From Anthoceros angustus (Eukaryota; Streptophyta; Anthocerotopsida; Anthocerotales; Anthocerotaceae), in contig VJWM01000173.1 of NCBI GenBank assembly GCA_010909165.1, positions 372,001 to 436,000 on the forward strand: DNA of 64,000 nt, read 5' to 3'. This document shows, piece after piece, positions 1 to 10,000 of the stretch. Numbering within the stretch: position 1 is the first letter of the stretch; each line of letters begins with the position of its first letter. Position numbers and translations under genes: made by a program. The notes below the pieces were generated by a model. It worked only from the letters and a program-made list of their open reading frames with translations, searched no databases and had not been told where the DNA came from.

Positions 1-1493
1 TCCCGATGCTTACATTGTTTCGATGCTTGCATTCAGAACGACCCTTGCCACGGAGACTACCAAGGATCAAGCAGCGGCTTACGACCTCTGGGAGCTTGAG
101 CAGCCCCTCACCTTAAACCTGGACGAAGATCTGGATCTCCAAGATAGAAGTGTGTCATCCTTCGCCTTCCCCTCGACACTCCCTCCCTCTTTCTCTTCTG
201 CGATTTGTGCTGCTGCTCATGGCCGTGTCTGGGCTGGTTTCATCATCTTCGACTCTCGTGTGTCTGTTGCAGACTGCTCCTCCGCCTCCCGACCAACCCT
301 CAACATCTTGCCATCCGGTCCTATCCGCTTTGACAATCTCACAAAGGTGATCACATTCTGCTCTCCCTTTTCCCTTAACTGCTTGTGCCTGCTGCAGTAT
401 GCAACGCAATGTTGCTGCCGCCGTCTCTGATGTGGGTGGGTGCTGCTCTGTCTGGCTTGTCCAGCACCAACAGCAGCCGTCCTCTCAGGTGACGTCTCCT
501 TCTGCAGCAAGCACGGATTCGCGATCGGCCCAGTACATCCCCTCACGGAGAGGCTTAGAATCCCCTTCAAGCCGCCGCTTCGAGCCTTGGGCTGATTCCC
601 GCATGGCGGACAATAGCCCACGCACCGACACCTCCACTGACCTGGAGGCTGATGTGAAGGTAGACAATTGGGTAAACGGTCTTGCTACCTCCTGGGTTCA
701 CCATTGCCATTGCCTAGTGTAGTGAAAGTACCCCGCGTTTCCTTCCCCTTCCTCTCTTTGCACCGCTATCTTCTCTCATTGCCTCGCTTTGGCGTGCTTC
801 AGCTGGAGGACGGACACCACGGAGGCCAGCAGGGCATGACCAATAACTCCGACCTCGAGGCCACAAAGCATGGAGACTCCAAAGTGAGTGCTGGGAAGCA
901 AACAATGTGATGCCTTCCATGACAAGAGCCTCCTTTGCCTGGACTGTTATCTCATTTTCTGCTTTGCCATTGTCCGTTTGCCCGCCTCTCTCTCTCAGGC
1001 TCTTAGGCGCTTAGCTCAAAATCGGGAAGCTGCACGGAAAAGCAGACTCCGAAAGAAGGTCCGGCCCTGCACTTGACCGATTCTGTCCTGCTGCTTTTGG
1101 CTACAAGGTTTTGGGTCTCCTGTCCTCATCATGAAGCTTGCGGGGTGATGTACAGCAATACGTGCAGCAGCTAGAATCCAGCCGGATCAAGTTGAATCAA
1201 CTGGAGCAAGAGCTTCAGCGTGCCAGACAACAGGTGAGTTAGTGGATGCATTTGGGTCGGCTAGGAACTCGTGGTGGGCTGCAACATGCCATGGCCAGAA
1301 GGACTGAACTGGCCATGCATCGCAAAATGAAAATGAAGCAGGGGCTGTACATTGGAGGGGGAGGCTATTCCGGAGAAGCGAATCATGTGCTGGGTGCAAA
1401 CGGCATCAACGGAGCTATCAACCCAGGTAAGTGCTCCTGTTTGTGTAAGGAGATGCAGGACATGCTTTGTCTGGACATTTGTCACAATGCAGT

Positions 1494-1562
<69 letters not shown>

Positions 1563-2473
1563 TCTCGTCTCTGGGCTTATAAAATCGAAGGTGGTGACAT
1601 CAGGTGCTGCGCAATTTGATATGGAGTACGCCCGGTGGGTGGAAGAGCAACATCGGCAGCTGTGCGAACTCAGGGCCGCCTTGCAGGCCCACGTGGCTGA
1701 CAACGAGCTCCGAGGCCTGGTGGAGAACGGCATGGCCCATTACGAGGAGATCTTCCGCCTCAAGAGCATTGCTGCAAAGGCTGATGTCTTCCACCTCGTC
1801 TCCGGCATGTGGAAGACGCCGGCGGAGAGATGCTTTCTGTGGATGGGAGGTTTCCGGCCTTCCGAGCTCCTCAAGGTGCATAATAACCCTTCCCACACTT
1901 CCGTGTAGCCAGCACCAGTGTCGTCTTCCTTTCTGTTTGCTTCAGCAGCCTCGGGTGCTGATGAACCCAAATCCCGCTGCTGCAGATCTTGATCCCCCAG
2001 CTGGAGCCGCTGACCGAGCAGCAGCTCCTCGGGATCTGCAACCTCCAGCAGTCGTCTCAGCAGGCCGAGGACACACTCTCCCAGGCTATGGAAGCTCTGC
2101 AGCAGTCCCTGGCCGACACCCTGGCCACGGGCTCCTTGGGCGGCTCGCCCAACGTGGCCAACTACATGGGCCAGATGGCCATCGCCATGGGCAAGCTCAG
2201 CACTCTTGAGAGCTTCGTCCGCCAGGTACGTGCTGTGCCGCCCACAATCTCCACCTCCTGATTCACCAACTTGGCAGCAACAACGATAAGAACGGCAATA
2301 TGAAATGTGCATTGTGCGATGTGCAGGCCGACAGCCTGCGGCAGCAGACGCTCCAGCATATGCACCGGATTCTGACCACCCGCCAAGCCGCCCGGGGGCT
2401 GCTGGCGATGGGCGACTACTTCGCCCGCCTTCGGGCTCTCAGCTCGCTGTGGTCAGCTCGCCCTAGAGATTGA
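1..2473 (+). CDS. TGA-type (group D) bZIP transcription factor, 5' partial
   Basis: DNA-binding regulator of the TGA family (as-1/TGACG-box binding; roles in defence, redox and development are known for the family). I model exons <1..149, 273..346, 465..659, 803..883, 999..1058, 1156..1233, 1342..1426, 1604..1875, 1986..2225 and 2327..2473; all junctions are GT-AG with matching phase. Exon 999-1058 encodes the basic region (NREAARKSRLRKK) and 1156-1233 the leucine zipper start (YVQQLESSR). From 1604 on lies the DOG1/TGA domain: the FDMEYARW region, MWKTPAERCF, PQLEPLTEQQ, NYMGQMA, and a C-terminal end in LRALSSLW. The upstream exons encode DLWELEQ and LNILPSGPIRF, which resemble the long N-terminus of TGA9/TGA10-like proteins. 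The frame is open to the window edge, so earlier exons probably lie outside. ATG 603 would give a shorter 339-residue form. The family is certain; the subgroup and the splice choice before 465 are less so. Confidence 0.92.
1492..1563. repeat. (GTC)n microsatellite inside a TGA intron
   Basis: About 24 near-perfect GTC units sit in the intron between the exons ending at 1426 and starting at 1604. Read through, they would give a poly-Val, poly-Ser or poly-Thr tract, which is why long spurious reading frames span the intron. Confidence 0.95.
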
Positions 2474-3241
2474 CAGCAGCAGAGGGGCAATCTGGCTATA
2501 CACAAACTGAGTGGGTTACCTCAAGCTACTGACGGCCCTGAAGTGCTTCTAGCCACAGCTATGAACGATCCTGACGTGACGACCTCAGCCTGGTGCAGTT
2601 GGACATGGTTTCATCTGCCTGGACAGGGTTGATGAAGGGTTGTGAGGGTGGATGACAGGTCTACCAGTGCCAGGCTTTGGCTTGACGTCACTACCAGGCA
2701 GGCTGTGTCTTCTTCTTCTGTTTCCTCTCCTCGTGCTTTCCTCCTGCTGGGAACCCCAGCAGGAGGAAAGCAGGAGTCGATCTCCCTGTCACTCAACTAA
2801 TTCCTCCCGCCTGGGGGCTGGTAAGATATGGCCCATCGCCTGCGCAGTGTTACAACTGCTATGTCCTCATTTGATTGGAGGCTGGTTCCAGATTTGAGGT
2901 ATGTCATCACTTAGCGGATCGGCACTGGCACGGACCGGCCAGAGTAGCATGCCTGGTGATGGATGGACGATAGGGTATGTACAGCCATGGAAGACAAATG
3001 GATGACACTGCAGGATTCCTGCCACTTTGTCTTCTTCTTGTTCTTCCGCCTTGGTGATGGCTGCTTTGTAATTCATAGCATGTACATGATTCAGCAAGTT
3101 ATAAAGAGATGTTGTGCTTGCTCTTCTGTCAAATCCACCATGACTTCACCGCTCGTCAGCAGCAGAATCAAGCGTGCACAGAATCGAAAACATGAAAAAG
3201 AAGAGAACCCCCCCGGTTCCCTGATGCTGAATAGTGTCGTC
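2474..3241. other. Intergenic region between convergent genes
   Basis: Presumed 3' flanks of the TGA gene and of the HNH gene. The only structure seen is a 39-nt perfect palindrome at 2734-2772. No coding similarity was recognised. Confidence 0.6.
2734..2772. repeat. 39-nt perfect inverted repeat (18-bp stem, 3-nt loop)
   Basis: The arm TGCTTTCCTCCTGCTGGG is followed by AAC and then by its exact reverse complement. It lies about 260 bp past the TGA stop codon. It could fold as a stable RNA hairpin or DNA cruciform. Its function is unknown. Confidence 0.9.
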
Positions 3242-3910
3242 CTACTGTATCCTACAACCGCCGCTCGTGCTTTCTCGATGCACATCACCGTAAGCAGTCA
3301 GCTCCACCATGTCTATGTCTCTGTCTGTGTGACACGAACTCTCAGAATTACATCCAAGCGCCGGAAACGACAGATGCTGGTGAGAAGAAGTACGGTGAGG
3401 AGGAAAGGGAAATGGAGATTGCTGACCTCTGAGCTTGCAGAAGGCGCTCTGCTGCACGAGCTCCGTGTTGGTGACATGGATGCGGTTGCCCTTGGCACGG
3501 TTTGCTGCTGCTTGCAGGACTTGGCAGTTGTCCAGAGTGCTGGGACCGCCCTTGGAGTAGGGCATCACGTGATCGAAGTCGTGGCAGAGGCAGCCGGAGC
3601 AACCCACCAACTTGCGGAAGACTAGATTGCCCAACGCGTCCCTCCTCCACCTACTTGGGTCCCGCCCGGGCACCACCTCCGCTTTTTCCCAGCACGCATC
3701 CTTCACTGCTGCTGGGAATGAGCGGGGACCCTGCTCGCCTTGCAACACCCACTCTTCCTGCTGCTCCTCGCGTGTCCTGCTGCTGCTCCCGGAAATCTCC
3801 TTTGCAAGAGCTCGGATAGCCCGCCCGCCTCCTCGCACCATTTCCCTTTCGCTTAAACCCCAACCAAGTAGGAACGGAAGCAACCAACCCAAACCCAACA
3901 CTGCAGGCAA
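3242..3910 (-). CDS. HNH endonuclease domain protein
   Basis: Small plant protein with a single HNH-type nuclease fold. Two exons on the minus strand, 3910..3427 and 3324..3242, with GT-AG borders, join in frame to give 188 residues from the first Met. The domain shows RWRRDALGN, the cysteine pair in VGCSGCLC, the catalytic-type HDFDH, a central Asn in TLDNCQVL and a distal NRAKGN, so it is an HNN variant of the motif. The C-terminus (MVELTAYGDV...GGCRIQ) resembles the end of plant single-copy HNH proteins. The first 60 or so residues are weakly supported; Met at 3841 or a later one may be the true start. The cellular role is not known to me. It converges on the TGA gene. Confidence 0.8.
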   Translation of the reverse strand: MPAVLGLGWLLPFLLGWGLSEREMVRGGGRAIRALAKEISGSSSRTREEQQEEWVLQGEQGPRSFPAAVKDACWEKAEVVPGRDPSRWRRDALGNLVFRKLVGCSGCLCHDFDHVMPYSKGGPSTLDNCQVLQAAANRAKGNRIHVTNTELVQQSAFCKLRGQQSPFPFPPHRTSSHQHLSFPALGCNSESSCHTDRDIDMVELTAYGDVHRESTSGGCRIQ

Positions 3911-4270
3911 AGGCGGAGGCAGATTCTTGTGATCAGGAATGCGACATTGCGCTGACCGTTGCTGCTGTAGCGGTATCCATGTGGTATGGTGAGGGGATTA
4001 GATTTGGGGAAGTATTTGTCGCTGCAGAGGGGCCTCACCAGGCACAGCAGACTGAGGTGGTCCCACTCACAGCCTGCTCGGCCCAATGGACAGCTGCAGT
4101 CAGCTGGCGTTGGTGGATGCTACTGGCGAGGGATTGCCACTGCAACTGATGAGATTGAGAAGACTGACACGTCTGGGAGGTCAGATTCTACTGCCGCCCC
4201 ATCGCCCAACTCTTTTTCATAGTGCTTTTCTCGTCGATATGATGTGCACATTTGTGTTGCCGCTTAGGCT
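3911..4270. other. Shared 5' region between HNH (-) and PPR (+)
   Basis: Divergent intergenic stretch that presumably holds both promoters. No defined element was recognised. Short open frames here do not resemble known proteins; part may be 5' UTR or transit-peptide exon of the PPR gene. Confidence 0.4.
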
Positions 4271-5809
4271 GTGGCTCTGGAGCCTGCTTTGACGGGCCCC
4301 TCATATTGCAGGGTGGTAGGCTATGAAGCAGAATTTCATGTTGGAGAAGGGCAGCTTAGTGAGGCTGTTGAGGCACTGGCCATCTGGGTGCAGGGAGGGT
4401 TTTATGTACCAGTTTCTTTCTTCTATCAGGTCCTCAAGAGTTGCATCGCAAAGAAGAGCCTGGTTGTTGGCAGGGGGCTACATGATGTAGCCCTCAAGAG
4501 TGGATATGAGGCAGACCGATTCTTAGCGAACAATTTGATTCGCATGTATGCATCGCATGGGATGTTGGATGAAGTTTCAAACGTGTTTGCGAAGTTGGTT
4601 GCTCCGAATTCGTATTCCTGGTCCGCACTCATCTTGGCTCACGCGGAACATGAACAACCCATGCAGGCTATCCAACTGTATTGGCAGATGCGGCAGTCCA
4701 CTATGATGCTAGATAATTTCTTGTTCGCGGCTGTGCTCAAAGCGTGTGCAACTGCAGCAGATTTGACATCAGGCAGGCTTGTCCATGCCGATGTGTTGAT
4801 GAGTCTGATCGAGCCAGACTCTTATGTGGGCAACTCACTTGTAGACATGTATGCAAGGTGTGGGAGCTTGGATGATGCCCGCAAGGTATTTGACAATCTG
4901 GCCAGGAGAGACGTGGTGACATGGACCGTCATGGTTGCAGGTTATGCTGACAATGGGCTCGGGCAGGAGGCTCTTACTCTGTATGCAAGAATGCAGCAGG
5001 AGGGAGTCACTCCTGCTGATCGTGTGACTTTCTTGTGCCTCCTCAAGGCATGTTCCAGCGTTGGAGCTTTGCTCCAGGGGAAACAGCTTCATTCCCAAAT
5101 TCGAGAACGAGGATTGGGAACTGATGTGGTTGTCTGTAATCGCCTCATAGACATGTATGCAAAGTGTGGGAGCTTAGAAGATGCCCAGGAGGTGTTTGAC
5201 AAGCTAGCCACACGAGACGTGGTGACATGGACTGCCATGCTCGCAGGATATGCCCAGCATGGGCTAGGGCAGAAGGCCGTCCAATGTTTTGACAACATGA
5301 AGCTGGAGGGTGTGGAGCCAAATGGAGTCACATTTCTGTCTCTGTTCATAGCTTGCAGTCATGCTGGGCTGGTAGACGAGGGATTCGAGTACTTCCAATC
5401 CATGAGCACAGAGTATGGTATAGCTCCCAAGATTGAGCACTACGTCAGTATCATAGATCTCTTTGGGCGTGCAGGACGCTTCACAAAAGTCCAGGAGTTG
5501 TTGTCGAAAATGCCAATGCTGCCTGATCTAGCCACGTGGGTGACTGTTCTGGGTGCCTGTCGGAAGCATGGGAACGTAGTGCTGGGAGAACGTGCGTTTG
5601 CTTGTGCAGTGCGTCTAGAGCCGAAGCATGCTGCCGCATACATGCTCATGTCACACATCTATGCCGATGCTGGGCTTGAGGAGGAAGCGAAGAAAGTGGA
5701 TGGATTGAGAAAAAAGGAAGGTGCCTGCAAGGAGGATGGCCGGAGCTGGATCGAGCATGGTCAGGAAGCTCACACGTTCTACCGAAACATGGAACCATTG
5801 CAACAGTGA
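4271..5809 (+). CDS. PLS-class pentatricopeptide repeat protein, E-type, no DYW domain
   Basis: Organelle RNA-binding protein of the family that specifies RNA editing or processing sites in plastids and mitochondria. The uninterrupted 512-codon frame holds about ten PPR motifs from residue 60 to 400, including GNSLVDMYARCGSLDDARKV, the DVVTWTVMVAGY and DVVTWTAMLAGY helices and the VTFLSLFIACSHAGLVDEG motif. An E-type tail (HYVSIIDLFGRAG, TWVTVLGACRKHGN, AAYMLMSHIYADAG) follows. The frame ends soon after GRSWIEHGQEAHTF with no DYW deaminase domain, so editing would need a partner in trans. The first Met gives little targeting signal; the real N-terminus may lie in an upstream exon (3.9-4.27 kb). 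Confidence 0.88.
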   Translation: MALEPALTGPSYCRVVGYEAEFHVGEGQLSEAVEALAIWVQGGFYVPVSFFYQVLKSCIAKKSLVVGRGLHDVALKSGYEADRFLANNLIRMYASHGMLDEVSNVFAKLVAPNSYSWSALILAHAEHEQPMQAIQLYWQMRQSTMMLDNFLFAAVLKACATAADLTSGRLVHADVLMSLIEPDSYVGNSLVDMYARCGSLDDARKVFDNLARRDVVTWTVMVAGYADNGLGQEALTLYARMQQEGVTPADRVTFLCLLKACSSVGALLQGKQLHSQIRERGLGTDVVVCNRLIDMYAKCGSLEDAQEVFDKLATRDVVTWTAMLAGYAQHGLGQKAVQCFDNMKLEGVEPNGVTFLSLFIACSHAGLVDEGFEYFQSMSTEYGIAPKIEHYVSIIDLFGRAGRFTKVQELLSKMPMLPDLATWVTVLGACRKHGNVVLGERAFACAVRLEPKHAAAYMLMSHIYADAGLEEEAKKVDGLRKKEGACKEDGRSWIEHGQEAHTFYRNMEPLQQ

Positions 5810-6301
5810 TGAGACACGAGGTGATGTAGGAGGGAGAGTATGTTTCCTCATTTCCTTGAAACATACACATGCAATCAAACTGGCTATGGAATCAGCTGGT
5901 GCCTCCTAAAAAGTACTTCTCCTGGCAAGAACTGCAATTCATAGTCTGTCCACTTCAAACAAATATTGTTTTAGAGAAAGAATTTTTACACGGACTTGTG
6001 GAAGGTGCGAAAGACTTGGGACACCCAAAAGTTTCACTACGTATCTACCAAGGGACTCGATGACACACGCAGCCTTTGATTGAGGCATCGAGTCCGGAAT
6101 TCCAAAACCCCCATCTAATCCCCCTGAGCTCGGCAACGCCAATATAGTTACATAGGCCGCAAGTGAACACTAGTCCTCACCTAAGGATGGTCTAGAGCAG
6201 TAGCAGCCATCGCAATACCACGGTGTGCGCAAAGTCCGTGAAACAAGGCACATTCCCTGCTGCTCCTTTTATTTCGTCACCAGCAGCCAAGGCAGCTGCA
6301 G
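5810..6301. other. Intergenic, convergent PPR / CNGC 3' ends
   Basis: I see no gene, repeat or RNA here. It presumably holds the 3' UTRs of the two flanking genes. Confidence 0.5.
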
Positions 6302-8524
6302 TTAGTCATCCTCGTCCAGGGAGAAATCTGGTTCATCGGGCTTGGCCAGAGTAGGGAGGTGAGGTGAGAGCTCAGCTGCACGCATGCTGCGCAGCCTTTG
6401 AACACCCCTCATGCCCTTAGCAGCGAAACGGGAGGCCAACATGGCAGCACCCATGCTGCTTGTTTGGATAGAGCCAAGCATTGCTTCTTGCAAATAAGCT
6501 TCCTCTTCCTGCCGTCGCATGGTGGCAAGTCGGCGTCTCTGGTATCGTCTCCAAGCTGCCTGGATGAAGCAAGCAGCCCAGGTCCTCCACTGGTGGGAGT
6601 AGTACCTGAACGTTAGTTGCAACTGCTTACTGTGCAGCCTCCTAAACTGGCCTGCCACAATCTTCAAGTCCTCTGCATGCAGAGCAAACGCCTCCACCTC
6701 CACCATGGCTTCGACTGTCCGGGTGGAGGATGGTAAGGTTTTGCTGGGCTTAGGATCCAGAGCCCATGTCAAAAGTTCTTCTCCACAGAAACTCCCTGGG
6801 TTCAGCTTACCCACATTGAGGAAACCAGTTCTCCCTCCGTTCGTGGTTGAGCTCTCCAGATGACCTCTGATGATGAAGAGCATGCTGTGCACGGGATCCC
6901 CCTCTCTCACAACGTAAGTGCCCTCTGTGTAGAGGGCAGGCTTGAGCCTCTCGCACATAGCATCCAGCAGCTGTTTGTCCATTTGGTCAAACAGAGGCAC
7001 CCGCCTGACCAGGTCATAGCACAGATGCCTCTTGATGTCGCGACGAAGATCTAAAGGCAAGCTGTTCACAAGCACATCCTCATCAACTCCCCTGGTTGCC
7101 AACCACTTGTACTGGTCATATCTGCGAACACGATCACGAAGCTCCATGGGCAGCTGTCTGTGCCGCATCCACTGCTCGGTATCCCTCCGTTTCACCCTCA
7201 TCTCTTCCAGTCTCACAGTCAAGGACTGAAGGTAAGTTTGCATATTTCCGATCAAAAGGGCAAACAGGAGCAGGCCAGAGATCCCAATGGCGATGGCGAA
7301 CATAATCTCCCCCACGAAAGTGCTGGTTACTAGGTTCTGCCCCAATGCACTCAAGTTCCTCAAGCCCCACCAAAGACAGAAGATGTACTTCTGCAAAAAG
7401 TTGGTATTCGTGTTGATCTGGTTCGTCAGCGCGTCTGCATAGATGCCAAAATTGAAGGTACCAGATCCATCGCAAAGCGTGGTAACGTTGGTGCTACTGA
7501 ACCACCTCTGCCTGTCAGCATCATTCCTGCTTGAACAATCCAAGTACGCAACCTTGCACCCGGTGGTGTTTGCCTGATCCCGGCACTCCCTCCGCCAGCA
7601 TGTGTCCTGTCTCTCGATAGCCAGCAGATACCAACAGGCCCCAATCACATGGCTCGCCAGAATGTAGAGCAACAAATTGTAAGCAGCTCCTGCCCAAGCG
7701 GTCTTCATCACCACCCCCGTAGTCCTGACGAGCTGTGCACTAAGGGGATACAGTCGGAACAACCTCGGAAGATACTGACAGAAGACAATAAACCGCAAAG
7801 CATTCTTGGTGTTGTCTGCAGTGGTCCCCTTCATCGCCGGGATCACGATCCATATCACCACCTGCGGCAGCGGCAACACAGCAAGCAAGTCCAGCCAAAA
7901 ATCCCTAGTCAGGTACCGCCGGGCAATCTGCTGCGAATCCACCACCAGTTCTCCCCTCCCGAACACTCTCGAAGAAGGAGCTATAAACGCAGTCCGGAAC
8001 TGCAGAAACATATGGAACAGGTAGAGCGAGTCGGTGATGGTCCGCAGCACCGTAATCACAATAGCCAGCTTGTGTTGGATACGAATGCACGATCCATCAT
8101 CCGACACGACAGGAAGGAAGAAGAAGAGAGGATCGATAAACACAGCACACAGAGTGGAGACCAGAAACAAACGGTTCCAATTCTGCACGATGCTGCTCCG
8201 GGGGTCCAAAATCCTGGCCTTGGCTGCATCGTGATCCTCGGCAAAAACCCTGGACACACTATGCCGCACCGAGAGCCCGAGGTTCCACAGCCTCCTGGAG
8301 CTCCTGAGCCAGCCACTCCTGACGGAGCTGCCAGGGGACCATCCCATGAACCTCCCGGTCTGATCCCTGCCGAACGACCTCTCGGATTCGATATCACTCT
8401 GCTCGTTCTGAAACCTCACAAACTTTTTGTTCTCAGCTCCCATTGTCTGCACAGTAGCCCGGACAGGAGCAGCACAACCATGGATCTGACCCTGAATTGC
8501 CGACCTTGTGCACCTACATTGCAA
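6302..8524 (-). CDS. Plant cyclic nucleotide-gated cation channel, uninterrupted
   Basis: Six-TM plasma-membrane cation channel subunit (Ca2+/K+ entry), regulated by cNMP and calmodulin in characterised relatives. The frame is 740 codons; the likely start is the second Met (codon 28, 8441-8443), giving 713 residues and the usual CNGC N-terminus (GAENKKFVRFQ). Numbered from the first Met: S1 at about 119-141, pore selectivity filter ALGQNLVTS with the plant-type GQN triad at 395-397, S6 at about 403-427, C-linker at 428-505, cyclic-nucleotide domain at about 508-625 with the phosphate cassette PGSFCGEELLTWALDP, and an IQ calmodulin site FIQAAWRRYQRRR at about 653-665. All key motifs are intact. 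Characterised plant CNGC genes have several introns; none is visible here, so this may be a retrocopy or a lineage-specific intron loss. Confidence 0.95.
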   Translation of the reverse strand: MQCRCTRSAIQGQIHGCAAPVRATVQTMGAENKKFVRFQNEQSDIESERSFGRDQTGRFMGWSPGSSVRSGWLRSSRRLWNLGLSVRHSVSRVFAEDHDAAKARILDPRSSIVQNWNRLFLVSTLCAVFIDPLFFFLPVVSDDGSCIRIQHKLAIVITVLRTITDSLYLFHMFLQFRTAFIAPSSRVFGRGELVVDSQQIARRYLTRDFWLDLLAVLPLPQVVIWIVIPAMKGTTADNTKNALRFIVFCQYLPRLFRLYPLSAQLVRTTGVVMKTAWAGAAYNLLLYILASHVIGACWYLLAIERQDTCWRRECRDQANTTGCKVAYLDCSSRNDADRQRWFSSTNVTTLCDGSGTFNFGIYADALTNQINTNTNFLQKYIFCLWWGLRNLSALGQNLVTSTFVGEIMFAIAIGISGLLLFALLIGNMQTYLQSLTVRLEEMRVKRRDTEQWMRHRQLPMELRDRVRRYDQYKWLATRGVDEDVLVNSLPLDLRRDIKRHLCYDLVRRVPLFDQMDKQLLDAMCERLKPALYTEGTYVVREGDPVHSMLFIIRGHLESSTTNGGRTGFLNVGKLNPGSFCGEELLTWALDPKPSKTLPSSTRTVEAMVEVEAFALHAEDLKIVAGQFRRLHSKQLQLTFRYYSHQWRTWAACFIQAAWRRYQRRRLATMRRQEEEAYLQEAMLGSIQTSSMGAAMLASRFAAKGMRGVQRLRSMRAAELSPHLPTLAKPDEPDFSLDEDD

Positions 8525-8890
8525 GATCCCCAGCCGCCACCCGCTCCGAGGAAGGAAACGCCGGCAGCTGAGCCCAGCTCCCCCTCATTAGGGCTCTGGC
8601 AGGGACTACACCGCCCCCTGATGACTTGCAAGCTCTCCGTGGACTGCCACAGCTACGATCAATTCGGAGCTGCCAGAAGAGAGAGAACCGAGTCCAGATG
8701 TATCTCCTCCTCCCCATGTCGCACCTGCGTACTGTACCTGCCTCCGATGCAGTCTCGACCCTGTACATTCGTGTCGTGTTTACACTGCGCGCCGGAGTTC
8801 GCCTCGACCTCCCCGCTAATTAGCTATGGACACATGTTTATTCCTAGTTAGTTAGGTAGTGTGCTAGTTTTATGTATTATGATTGTAACA
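8525..8890. other. CNGC upstream region
   Basis: Presumed 5' UTR and promoter of the minus-strand channel gene. No coding similarity in frame was recognised. Confidence 0.4.
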
Positions 8891-8894
8891 TACC

Positions 8895-10000
8895 CTAGGT
8901 AGTAAAAATATGAAAAAATAGAAAGTGAAATGAGAGGTTTTATGTCCTCTAGGCATGTGCCCACCACTGCATCCCTCACCAACCCTCGCTCAACCATTTT
9001 GTGAGCGCAGCTCCCTGCCCTTGAGGAAGGCGCGAGTGCCTGCACGGGTCTACAGAAGGCACGCAAAAGTACAATGGACAGTCAAAATGAGGCCCACCTC
9101 CTCCATTTGACCAGACACAGCAAGCGCCTCCTGTCCGGGCATATCCAGGTATCCTGTAATCCTTACCATGCTGTTGCCCGGGACGCCAGGCTAAAGTACC
9201 TTTGTCAGCGGAGAGTAACCCTCGATTCTATGTTATTGTAGGCCTTTGTGTGGCTCCAACTCTTCCATATTGCCTCTTATGTAAGAGATTCCTATCCTTC
9301 ACCAGTCCGTGAGTGCAGCTGCCTTGTTTGTGCCGGCTTTCGGAAGGAAGCAAAAAGTAGCACGGCTAGTCAAACAGCAGGCCCTCCTCAGCCGACGGCA
9401 AATGCACAAGCTTCATGGACAGCAGCTGCATTTTGCATACATGTCCACCAGGCAGTTGCCCAACACTATGTTATCCTCCTCTTTTGAGAGTCTGTGAGTG
9501 CAGCTGCCTCCCCTTTAGGGTTGAGCAACTGCCTTTGCTCCTAACCCTGTTTTCTTTCACGTCTGCGTCAAATCTGCACATGCTTGAAGGGCTCCTATGT
9601 GCATCTTCCAGTTGCCCCGCATTTTGCATACATGGTGGCCACCGGGTAGGTGCCCACCACCAGTACGTTATCCAGCAGCCCTTTTTCAACAATCAGTGAG
9701 TATAGCTGGACGATGCTTAAGCCCTTGCTGGGCAAAACCAGCTATCAGGGCAATCCAGGTCACCAGATTTGTTTGCGTTCATGCTCACAAAACCCTGTCA
9801 TGCGTCTATCGGTTCACCACAATTGCATGCCCAGCGATCAGCGCCGTCCATGTCATGGCATTGTCATACAAAGAGTTCAGAGGAGGTTTCCGAATTGGAT
9901 CCAAACTCTTGCGGCCTGCTATGGTGAAGGTATCAGCGGGTCCAGGGCCATCCAAGTCAACCCCACCCCCTGCCCTTGCGGCAGAGCCGGCCGACAAAGA
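8895..10000 (-). pseudogene. Decayed PLS-class PPR gene
   Basis: Minus-strand translation in shifting frames gives unmistakable PPR pieces in collinear order: NAMTWTALIAGHA (about 9810-9860), NLVTWIALIAGFAQQGL (about 9725-9775), MYAKCGQLEDAH (about 9595-9635), a CLVDMYAKC-like word (about 9435-9460), DMPGQEALAVSGQMEEVGL (about 9085-9155) and AHKMVERGLVRDAVVGTCL (about 8955-9020). Frames change repeatedly and stops intervene, so no protein can be made. It resembles the intact PPR genes at 4.3 and 41.3 kb in motif wording and is a dead relative. Confidence 0.8.

Noticed and set aside
1246-1908. Long plus-strand frame with a poly-Val tract
   Set aside because: It reads through an intron containing the (GTC)n microsatellite; only its 3' part (from 1604) is real TGA coding sequence.
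7649-8851. 400-codon plus-strand frame
   Set aside because: Antisense to the CNGC gene, with no family resemblance and Pro/His-rich shadow composition.
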